In this document: positions 22,001 through 34,000 of the stretch, piece by piece
Layout of the letters: every line of letters begins with the position of its first letter
Numbering within the stretch: the first letter of the stretch is position 1
NCBI GenBank assembly: GCA_945859605.1
Contig: OX243820.1
Coordinates: 28,095,396 to 28,159,395 of the forward strand
Direction: 5' to 3'
Length of the DNA: 64,000 nucleotides
Source of the DNA: Lumbricus rubellus
Lineage: Eukaryota; Annelida; Clitellata; Crassiclitellata; Lumbricidae
Position numbers and translations under genes: made by a program
The notes under the pieces: generated by a model
Database searches by the model: none
What the model was told of the DNA's origin: nothing
What the model saw: the letters and a program-made list of their open reading frames with translations, nothing else

Positions 22001-25000
22001 GGCAGATTTCAAGATGGCCGAGTCGGACTTAAGTAACCCTGAGTTATACACTGTCGTTACAGTTTTATGTAACGCAATTAATCATTTACATTCTCGTTGA
22101 AAATGGTTGAAATCTATAAACATCTTTTTATTCATCACAGAGACGACTACATGGCCAACCACATGGACGACTACCCCACCATCTTGTCCAGACGTGTCGT
22201 TTTGTGCTGGTGAAACTTGCCAATTAGAATACAGTTCGGAGGGATGTCCCAATTGTAGCTGTTACTACATGTTCTGCCAGGTTAGAAACGCTGCTTAAAC
22301 AGCAATAAACGAACTACAACCACTTTCCTCATTGTCGTCGTCATAAAATCCAATTTTGTATTAGGCCTACAACGATTGCTCAGACTATTTATTCAGTTAT
22401 AAAGGATGGGCCATAAAAGTACCCTTACGGTTTTTTGCCAATATCTTCGTCAAAAGAATGAATTTTTAAATCAAATTTTACAGACTTGTAGGCAATTCAT
22501 ATTTTGTTGAAATTTATCCATTGTATGCAAATATGAATGGCCTTTAAAACAATAAATTTTCTTGTACAAATTCTTATTTCTGGCCAAGATTTGGACATAA
22601 AGATCTTAGGGGGGTACTCTTTATGGCCCACCCTGTATATCAAAGTTTGCAGAGACCAGCAAGCTCATTTGTAAACAGTAGGCCTGGATATCTTTTTAGT
22701 TGAGTTGTTAGCTCATAACTAAAATTCATAACTCAGAACGTTTTGAATGAAAGAGAAAGACATAATAGTATTACATCAGAAGAATTAACTCGGCGTAACT
22801 AGAATTACTTACTTGCTCAATAATTAGCCTATATATAGAAAAATCTGCAAAATTATGTCGGGATTGGTAACTTAATTACCAGTTAAGCTACATGATAATT
22901 AATCAAAGACAGTACTGTAGTAGTCTAACGCTTTAATATTGATCTTCCTATTAGACTTATGTACACCATAGGCCTATAAAACACTTGGGGCAAATAGCCT
23001 GAATGTGTGCTCGGATGATCGGCTAAGATATTGCAACTGTTCTTTTATGCTTCCTGCTTCCCATCCTTTATTGAATTACAGTGCATTTCCTTTCATTGCT
23101 TGAATTTCACACATCCAGGCCAACTTTTTATCAATTGTCCTGTATCTTACTCTCCGCATAGGGGAGGCCTACCTTGCTGCGTCTGGCCATCGACTTTCAC
23201 TAGGTTCATAATAAGTTATACCACGCTAGACTGTGAAATACAGCACACAACATACAGCCGGCTATTGATTTTGGTTCTTGATCATCAAACAATTATACTC
23301 GATTAGGCTATTTAAGCGTAAAAAGCTGACATAGACGCAACTGACAAAACAACGTTAAAATTACAGGATAGAGACACTCTGGAGTCAACATGCATAGGAT
23401 AATAAGCTTACTTCAAAATTGTTAGGCTAGGCCTAATAGTAGTTGTTAAACGACAATTGGGATGACTAAACCAATTGCAGATAATGAGCAAGAGTGTTCC
23501 AGTTCAAACACACGGATTGAAAAGAAGTTAAGAAATTATTTCATGGAGAAATTTATTGAAAGCTTGGTTTGTGTTATGCAGGTCGTGACGTGTTTTTCTG
23601 GTCACCCATGTTACCCAAACAACGAATGTTATGGTGGAAGGTGTTACTCCTGCTATTGGATAGGTGGTAAAACTTAGCCTACTTCCATACACGTCTCATA
23701 AATTCCATGATCACATTGCAACTTCTGTTAAGAAATCGACAGAAAAACCATACAAAATAACAAAATGTAGCTTGCAAATAACATTTAACAAAAATAAATA
23801 GTAGGCGACGGTGAAATACTGGTCATTACGGTCGCTAAAGTTCCAGGAAGTGAAGGCACAAGGTGACGGCAAAATAAATAATTTATAGATGACTTTGGGC
23901 AGCCTAATTAGCTTTGCATTGGGATATATAGAAAAACTTAGTTGTACGTACTCAATTATACTCGTGGGTCCACACAATTAACGAGGTGCAACAGGAGAAG
24001 ATGTAGAAAATGATTTTTTTTAGTATGTAAAATACTTACGTGCTCTAAGGAATCGAAGCCATTAGAATTAAACATAACTTTCACTAAAATCAGAACTACA
24101 TGTATAAATTCGTGTCTGATTTCGTTTCAGACCATACCCTGAGTCCAACGCCTCCGACTACCGCACCTTGTTCAGACGTCTGGTGCGCTGGTGATCCACA
24201 CTGCAGCATAGAATACGATTCAGGGGACTGCACTTGCCACTGCATTGACATCCCCTGCATGGTTAGAAACAATGCTTCGTCAGCAGTAAAACCAACTAAA
24301 ACCATCTTCGTTATGATCGTTGCTCTATCATTTTTTTTACCACGAAGATCACTCAAATTAGTTAACAGCTATCATGGTGCTGGTTAGCGAAAGTCGCGTT
24401 GAAATTAATCGATAGCGGTAGCAATTTCTTCTGGGTCTACGATCTCGCCACACTGGCATTCATGTGATGCACAAAGAGTTAATCCGTTGAGTGCAAATTG
24501 ACAGGCGGAATTCTGCAGCCACCCTAGCTGCCTCATTGCTTAATCCCAAGCCACATGCAGCCAAAGGGATGGTCCCGAGCCAGTCTTCGGCGTGTGCAGC
24601 TGACAATGCTAGAATTGTTACCTGGCTGAGTGGATCCTGGGCATGACGTTAAACTGCATCCATCCTCCGCCACAGGGGACCATCAACTTCCCTGTGCCCA
24701 GGTCTTCTGCTCTCTCGGGATCGGCTCCATCATTTGCCGGAAGTGAGTCTTTGCGAGCCTCCATCATCTCCTCCCAGTATGCATCGCTCCACTCCTCCGC
24801 GACCAGAATTGCGCTCAAGAGTTCGGCGGTCGACGCAGCTGACGCCAAATAGGCTGATGATGCCAGCATCGATATCCAGGTCCTTCATCTCTGATCGGGA
24901 GCGCAGCCTGCAACAACTGCATGTCGCTCAGCTCGTTGTTGAGAATCTTCTCCAGTAGCCTATTTAATTTTTTTTATCTTACTTCATTTGGGGGGGTGTT

Positions 25001-28000
25001 CAAATACCCAGAACACTCCCAAATACGGACTTGAGGAAATCTAATTAGGGAACTGATGTGAAGCCATTCTTTCTGTTTTACAGCTCGAGGGATGTCCTTC
25101 TGGTCAGGCATGTCTCCCGAACGGCGAATGTGATACGTGTTATTCCTGTCTTCCAGAAGGTAGAATTTACTTCCAGACACATCTTACTAATTAATCATTA
25201 AAAATATTATTTATCTCTGCAAAGCTAGTCTAGGTGTAGGCCTTTATTAATATAAATCTATTCGCTCGAAATGTTTAGCTGCCGTTGTAGGCCTACAGTA
25301 ACTGTTACATAACAAAATGAGACGCAAAGAATATTATTTAAAATTCAGAACAATTTGGCAGTTCATACGACAGTTCAAGAGCAGGCCTAAAAGCAGTTCA
25401 AATGACCTATGGTGGCGCCACCACTTAGAAAATCAGATCTGATATCTGACAAAGAAAAACAACACAAAACAGTCGACCTGATGAGGCAGCCGATTTATTT
25501 TTACTGATGGAAATATTGGACAGCGTGAAAGGACGATGAAAAATCCGTTTCACTATTGTCACTGCGACCCACGTACGAAACGGATGAGCAATGTCAGAAA
25601 TCGGAAATTCGACGTCAAGCTGCGTTAATCAAAACCAAAAGTTGCACTTCTGTTTAAAAGTTGCAGTTATACCAGTTTAAAGTTGGGTAAAATATAATTG
25701 CTTTGTCTCGTCCTTAGCGCGTACAACCACGGTCCAAACTAGGAGTTTTGTGGGCTTCTCTTGAAGCTTTAACCTGATATATCAGTGCCTCGGGGTTAAG
25801 TTATTTTTTCTCCTGATCATTTCTGCAAACACCTGAAGTGGTGTCTTTTAAACCAGTGAAACGCTGGTCCTCATACAGAGCGCCTCTGATCACTGGTGGC
25901 GCTATATAAATACTAAATAACCATTATTATTATTGTGATTACAGTGACGACGCCGACAACCACAGAGACAACCACAGAGACGACCACATGGACGACCACA
26001 TGGACGACTATTAATTGTTGGACATCGACGTGTGGTCTATATTGCGCATTCGGGAACAAACTCGGGTCCAATGGATGCCCAGCTTGTGACTGTAATCCGG
26101 AGGATGCCTGTCTGGTTAGAAACGCTGTTAAAGCTAGTAAACATCATTACCATCAGGCCATAGACAATTCTTTTTTGCTTTCGTTATTATCTACCATTGT
26201 ATTGACAAGATCACTAGAAAATCATTTAGTCATTAGGTCTACCTACTTTGCAGCAAATCTGAACCGGGTACTTATTGAACGTAGGCTACTCATTATTTAT
26301 CAATTCTCTTTTGTTTTCATTTATTTTTCGTTTTTCGTTCACTACTAAGTCTTGCTTTGACCTGTAGAGTAGATATGACAAGGTGCCTGAAACTTTTGAA
26401 GCGTTCGGTAGCTAGTGTAGGCCCTAATGTAAGATTTAGCTCAGAACAAGTTCTTTTGTAAACCGTTTACAGTAAACGGATTATGTTTCGATAGCTAGGC
26501 CTAGTAAGGCCACAACTGGTGGACTTTTTGAGATACACACTCACTCATGCAGACTAATTGCTGAACTAAATAGTAAATCAAGTAACTCGTGAATTTCCGA
26601 TTAGTTTCAGTTTCAGCCTTTCAGTTGCCCCGAAGGTGAAGAATGCGTACCGAGGCAGACCTACTGCAATAAAGACACCTGCTTTTACGAGCCAAGCTGC
26701 TCTCCAAGGAACGGTAGTTTTTATCGTGCACTCGTTCATTAATTTGCTCTTAGACTCCTCTATGTAGGCCTATGTATGTGCACTTGTTACAGCGCTCCTT
26801 CAAGAACTACTCAGAAGCTCTCCGACTACAGCGCGGACACTGAATAGGAGTTTCACGTCGAAGCGCTGAGTAATTGCGAGTGAAGGACTTGCCCAAGGTC
26901 CTTACACGGCGACTTGAGGTGGATTCGAACCTGCAACCCTCCGGCTGCAAGGCGACGAACATACCAGCTACACCACCGTACCCCCAATAACAGTTATTTC
27001 TGTGACTGATACACTCTTTCATTCGTTCAGTCCACTGTCTATACATTGATTAATAAGCTCTCTGACCTAGCCATAGGCCTAATGGCTTTATTGGTTATTC
27101 TCTTGGCAGTTGCCCCAGTCATGTTTTTGGACGAAAGGTCTATAATGTGACAAATTTCGCAAAAGGGCTAATAAACGCATTCTCATTTTTACTAAATAAG
27201 AGTAGAGCCTAATTAAGATTAGCAAAGAAAACGTTTAATTTGCTTTGTCATTTAAAAAGTCTTGATGGCCTAGGCCCTACTTAGATTCAAACTTACTTGT
27301 GCTTCCTATTCCGATGCTTTGATTGATTGAGAATATGGCGAATTTGCATTAATTGCTGATCACGATGGAGTCATCGCATAGTTTTCTTTCTATCACAAAC
27401 AGTAGATCTAGATCTACTACAGCTGGTGTACTTCCAAAATTCATTCTTGTTTCCAAGACTTTCGATATTCAAGGTCTTGCCGTCTTCGCAGCTCACTGCA
27501 GTTTTCAGTTAAAAACAAATGGTTCTTTCTTTGTATTTTCTTTCTTATCAACTGGTACCCCACGCACATCTTTTCGCATTTTTCATAACTACTTTCCTTT
27601 CTCTGGGTCTTTCCTACTGGGATCGCCTCGGATTGATGTGCACCGTGCCGTGCGAGGCGTTTTATAAGTCTGTATGGGGTCATACACAGGACAAGGTCGA
27701 CTGGAGGCTATCCATAGAGGAGCGGCTGATGCGGGCGTAAGCTTCGCCAGGGCCATAAGTCAGTAAGTCAATGGGGCCTATTCAATAGAATAATTTTTAT
27801 AGTGCATTACCATTATCAGCATGTAATTTGACACTAAGATTAAAAAGTGCTTGGCTGCAAATAAGCTTACACTGTTTCAGAGACAAACACGCCCACGCCA
27901 ACGACCACACCGAGATGCGTCTCTGAATTTTCATGCCCTGAAGAATGCACCGTGTTTCAGGATTCCGATGGATGTCCACAATGTAATTGCTCTTCGCCTT

Positions 28001-31000
28001 GTGAGGTATGAAACAGTTGTTCAAGACAGTTATTAGCCCAGGGTGAGAATTGCAGGGCGTGGGGTTTCAACCTCCCAGTCTTTCTTAGAGCCCCATAGTA
28101 AAGTCTGTTTTTCACACCCCAATTCCAAGTGGATGATGGACGGTCCAACCCCCCAGTTATTTTTCCACAATTATGCTCACTCTGCAGTAGCCTATACATA
28201 CGTTGCACTGGCTACAGTGACAAGGTCATAATCGACTTTAAAATTCAAACGGACGGACAGTGTCTGGCATACTGTTGAATATGCATAGATAGACAGACAC
28301 GTGGCCAGACAGGTAGCCTACTTTAGGACGAGTATTACATAAACAGAAAGGATTTTAATTTGGTTGAATAGTAGCTTTGAATACGAAGCGCTAGACATGC
28401 AAATGAATTGATAGACAAATAATAATAATAATATTTATAGGTATTATCTCAATGTTATTTTAGTTAACTAACTTTCCAGTGTCAATCAATCAATCACTTT
28501 ATTGCAACAAAAAAAACACAAGATGATAGCAAAAGTAAAAAATATGCATGTAATGGCTACAAAGGGCTACATGCACAATAATATGCCTTAATTGTTACAT
28601 GCGCAATAGTTATTGCATTGCCATGCTGGTTGCAATCCGTCTTCTCACCGGAAGTAGGGCATCTCGCCCTCAACCAACCATGTTCATAGATTTCTGAGAG
28701 ACCTATATAGTAGTTTCCCCCATTCACAACTTTCGCAATGCAGCAGAGATCTAAGCCGTGCGATGGTTGATCTAGAATACTTATGGTAAGTAGTAAAAGT
28801 AAAGACATCCCAGGGCCGAAGACCCGTTGGTGAGGCGCTCATCTCCTTTTCTAGGCCCTTGAGCCGGCAATGGACGAATCCCAAGGTCCTGGGCACGGGG
28901 CCAGTGTTTTCCCAGGACTTGCCGTTTACTGCCCAGCTTACGCCAGTACCAAATTATACTGCTTGGTGACGGAGGCACGTGTGCGTAAACAACTTGCCCA
29001 AGGTCGTTACCCGGATTCGAACCGCAACCGTGAGCGAGCGCGTTACCGATCAGCCACCAGGTCGCATGCTAAGAATACTTATGGAATAGACTGCAATTCC
29101 AGTTTCACACTATGCCTATGATTCTACGAAATGAGCTCCTCGCAGGTCTTCTTCCCTAGCCTCAATTCCGTAGACACTTGAAGACCATTCAGTTCCATCT
29201 TGGATATCCATCGTCAGACTATATTAATCAAGGGCGCCTCTAACGAGTTTCTCTCGAAAAGGCGCTCTCTAAATATGCGATTGAAGCGTGAATAATTATT
29301 GTATTTACCAACCTGCAAAACCTTCGGAAGGATGTAGAGAGAGTAGATGTAGAAGGATGCAAGCTTAGAAAGAGTCCGGCAAATAGCCGTAGACATGCAC
29401 ATAAAGAAGTCACACGCTCTCTTACACAGAGGAGTGACGGACGCAGACTAAGTCCTAGCCAGTGCACCTAACTGTGTCAGATAGACCTATACATAACTGA
29501 GTACCGGTATACAGGTATCCTACATTATTTTGTCTGTGCCTCTGTTCTCCTTTAATCTCCGTCTCATTCTCTCTTCCCCTTATATCTCTTTGTCCTTTTG
29601 TCAGTTTTTCTGTATTTATAGGAAGCCACATCATCGAGGCTAACATTTGTAACCAAACAGACACTCTTTCTGTTTCAGTTGGTGGATTGCCGGGATGGGT
29701 ACGTTTGCGAAGAGGAAGTCTACCCGTGTTTCGTTGCGCCCTGTCCCACCCACGCGGTGTGCGTTCCTATAAGTGAGTTGTCAATTACACTGCGTAAAAA
29801 ATTACTTTTTGTTTGTTCCTGAGTATTAAGTGTTATTTCCTAATTGCTTCTGCCTCAAAAGTATAGAAAATGGCCATTATACCCCAAAGACTGCTTTTCA
29901 GGCCAGGAGATTGATAATACAATAATTTTTGTTGTAATTCTTTATTCAATTATAGCCATTATAGGCCTATATGTCGGTCTGCAAGTTTTGTTGATTAGGA
30001 AGACAATAATTATTAACTTATTTTTTGCAATATAATTTTCATTCCATTGTTTCTGTGCTAGACGAGGCTCATCTGCTGGCTACCAGAAATCATGTGTGGC
30101 AAAGTGCGGTCTCGATATAATTCAAAAATGTATGGCTGTTTATGTGGATCAAAGTTTTAGCGATGCTGTCGTTCAATTATTCTGTTCTGATTATCTTCTT
30201 CCTACCAATCTGTCTCATCCTAGACGGAATTAGCCCAAGGTCAGTTCCTCTGTCGACTCAAATCCCTGAAAGTAGGACTTCGACCTTCCTGTATCCCTCT
30301 CTTGTACGACGGTATACATAACGCCCTGAAGTGAATGTTGTGGCAAATCAAGTGCTGTCATGTTTCGTTGCTGTTGACCCATACTTCAATCTTTAAACTA
30401 CGCTTTCGAAAGCTCTCTTTTAACCCTTTAATGCTGGAGGGTATAATTATGATTTCAATACCATTTACTACCATCTCGGCATTAAAGGGTTAAAAGAGGG
30501 CTTGTAAACAATTAGAAAGAAGTGACTTATCATATGCTCATCCTTCTATAGATACGACAACGCCTACAACGCCTTGTCCAATGGTCGCGTGTGCTCCAGA
30601 CTGCGCCTCAGATACAGGATCAGACGGATGTACAACATGTGAGTGTCCTCCGAGCTGCAAGGTTAGAAACGCTTCTGAATTACAATCAATGAACACGCTA
30701 AAATTCATCGCTAACACTGTAGTCATATCGTTATTGGAATCACCTCGTTGTATGTAGCCTACATTTGCAAAAATAGGCTACAATAGTTATTATTAGGCCT
30801 ATGTTAGCGATGAAGCACTAATAGCACATGACTAGATTTCGTTGGAACAATCAGTTTACTCGTTAATTCGTTCATTTATAGGTTTCAGAGTAGGCCTAAT
30901 ACATAAACCCATTCAAGAAGCCCGCTAGGTTCACCAGTTGATTGGTTATGCCATTGCTAGCGATCACGCTATGTTAAATTTCAATTCATTCATTCATTTC

Positions 31001-34000
31001 AAGAATTTATATTGCGCTCCTTCAAGAAGCCTACTGAGTTCATCAGTTGATGGTTAGAGTAGGTTTCTGTTGCTGTGTCTGTGTTCGAAACGAAATGCAC
31101 AACATTTGCAACGTTTAACAAAATAAATGATGGATCAGAAAAGCGTCGTAGGCTATAAGCTTTCTTTCCCTTGTTCAACCTTGCTTTGCGTTATATTTGA
31201 CTAACCGTCTACATTGTAGACCGTCAAGTGTTCCGCTGGTCACGAATGCAAATTGGTTAACGTTACCTGTATTCGATACCCATGTTTTCCACAACCGCAG
31301 TGCGTTCAGGTAGAAGGTAAGCGTTCAAAATTTCTATTTATATATTGAATTAGGCCTAATAAACAAAATAATACAAATAAATTGAAATACCGTAATACGT
31401 AGACCTATATAGGCACCTATGAATATAAATTTATTAGCTCGAAAACTTATCCACAGTTGAAATGTTACATAGCATAACGAGATTCTTAAAAAGTCTTACA
31501 AAAGATCATTGCAGCATTATGTTAGTAGGCATAGGCCTATTGCCTCCATGGTAACTCTTTGGACGTCTAACGGATTTTCATTCGTCCATTTTCTTACCAT
31601 TCTTTCAGTCTGGGATTTGGGAATCACATTAGACCAGGAATTACTCACATTTACGCAAAGCATTTGCTTTCTATGTCGCAACTCTACTACCAGTTTTGGC
31701 AGTTCGAGGTCATTAATTTTCTCGCCTTTTATTCCTAGCGCAGGGACGACACTTGTTCATTCGCTTGTCGTTTCAACTTTCACGGCTTGACTATAGGATG
31801 ACTGTAATGTCATATACGATGAACATCTGGCCTGTCGAATAAGGTCCATAAATAGTGTAATGCGCACCGCTGCCCGCCTTGTCGGCCGCATTCCCAGGTT
31901 TTGCGGAGTATCTGAGTGTATGCGGGATATACTCCGCTGGTTCCCTTGCCCATGCACAGCAATATAATTGTTTACCGAAATTCTGTTTGGTCCGGCGCTT
32001 TATCGAGGGTATGGCTCTCGATACTTGAAGGAGCTCTGCCGCTCCATAACGCGTCCCCAGCGCTGCTGGTCTCTCCTCTCTCAGCTGCGCAAGCAGAACT
32101 TATTGCCCCTCGCTAATGAACTGTGATCATGCAGCACTGCACCTTCTGCGTGGCTGGCCCTGCGTCCTGGAAAGGGGCTCCCTACTAACCTACTCTTTGT
32201 AAAATGCCTATTGGTTGCACTGCCTTATTTTTTTACCATTCTCAAAACTGTCCTATTAGACCGGTGTTGGATTTGGCGCGCTCTTGAGTAGGCAATCTTA
32301 AAGCGAAGCTATATCAAATTGCTGTAAGAAATAAATGAATAAAAATGAATAAAGAATGCTAATAAGCTACGATACTGTACAAAACAAACTTAAGAAGTTT
32401 GATTAAATGACTACATACTAGAAAACTGTGCTGTTCAAAATAGATGGCGACAAGAAGCGACACATCATTGGTATTTACTGTGACTGTTTAGATCCGTGCA
32501 CTGGAACTCCAAACCCCGGTCGCTGTGGTCGCGGCTCCAAAACCCGATGGACGTACAATTCACTGACAGACACCTGTGAGAGTTTCCGCTACTACGGCTG
32601 CACTCCGAGTCCCAACACATTTCGCTCGCGGAAAGAATGCAAAAATACATGCAGTGGAAATTCTCAAATCATTTGTCCGGACCTCGCTTGCGCAGAGGAC
32701 AGTTGCTACACGTTGGAGAGGAAGAACAATAAGTGTCCCTTATGCATCTGTCCGAACCCATGCAAGGTATAAATGCGAACAACTATTTGCCTTACATTGT
32801 CATAATTTCGTTTGCTTCTGTTCCTGTTTACTGTCGCTCTTGCTATCATTCTTCAGTTTTCGCGATGATGAATCATCATAAGTATTTTATCTGAAGCACA
32901 TGTTGTCATGACGAATAAGGTATGCATGTGTTCATAGTATAGCTGTACATGTGTGCCACGGAATGCATGCAAGTTCGATGCCAGGATTTTATTTGTTCAA
33001 AACACTTCAATATAATTGTTCATAATTATTATTAAAAAACTGTCTACAATAGTGTTTTGGTAAGCCTGTGTAACCTATAATTATTAGTATGCTTCTTAGG
33101 CGCTGTGCATGCTTCAGTGCGTTTAGTTGGGATTGGAGTTCCGCAAGAAAATTATAGAACATGAAGTAAATAATTATTTGGGAAACGCTGAACTAGATGG
33201 CTTGAAGAGTTCTCGTAGCGGGTTCTGGATAGGCAATACATTACACACTGTGGCCTAGTTCTTACCGGCATATCATTGTGTTAGCAAATGCATTTTCAAT
33301 TTAAAATTATTACATTATTTCATTTTGGGGGACGTTCAAACACCTAAAACACCCCTTAAAATTGCCTCACTGATATTAGTCACTCACACTGGTTTAGTCT
33401 TTCACAGAATCACAGCTTGTTTGAACTATCTGCTGAATACTATTATTATGATTTCAGGAGTTCCATTGTCGCAGAGGTTACGAGTGCAAGATGCGAGAAT
33501 CAAAGTGTAGCAAAGGCGCAAAACCATTCTGCTCTAAAAGTATGGTCACACAACTCCAACATATTATTAGAATGTTCTAAGATTCCATGTCATAACAGTT
33601 GGGTTTATCGTTAATTTAATGTGCAATGTTTCTAAATTCTGTGGTTCTTAATTTTTATTACCCTGAATCTGTGACCCAAGGCTTGCGGATTTGAGTCTGC
33701 AGGGAAAATATCAAACAGCAAACTTGGCAAGTTGCTTGCATAAAATCGCTTCTGTCAATAGGACTAATGTCATGTATCGACTCTGCGTGATGATCTCTTT
33801 TGAATGGCCCATTGTAAACAGTCAATTGAAAAAGCGAATGCCATACGCAAGGGTCATTATTGAACCTTTTATTATATGATGTAATCTGGTTCCATAGTGG
33901 TAATATAACCTAGACTCCTGGAACAATTTTTGGCGTGGCAGACAGTAGGCCTACAATATAGGCCTAATCACCTAATTAATAGTCTTTGTTTGTTTGTATG

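Noticed and set aside
29010..29070. Minus-strand tRNA-like sequence
   Set aside because: Lies inside an element with a 13-bp target duplication and lacks a complete cloverleaf.
30480..30510. Possible rho-independent type hairpin near 30421-30500
   Set aside because: An inverted repeat of TTAACCCTTTAATGC is visible, but bacterial terminators do not apply here. It is probably a small MITE remnant and I could not define its borders.
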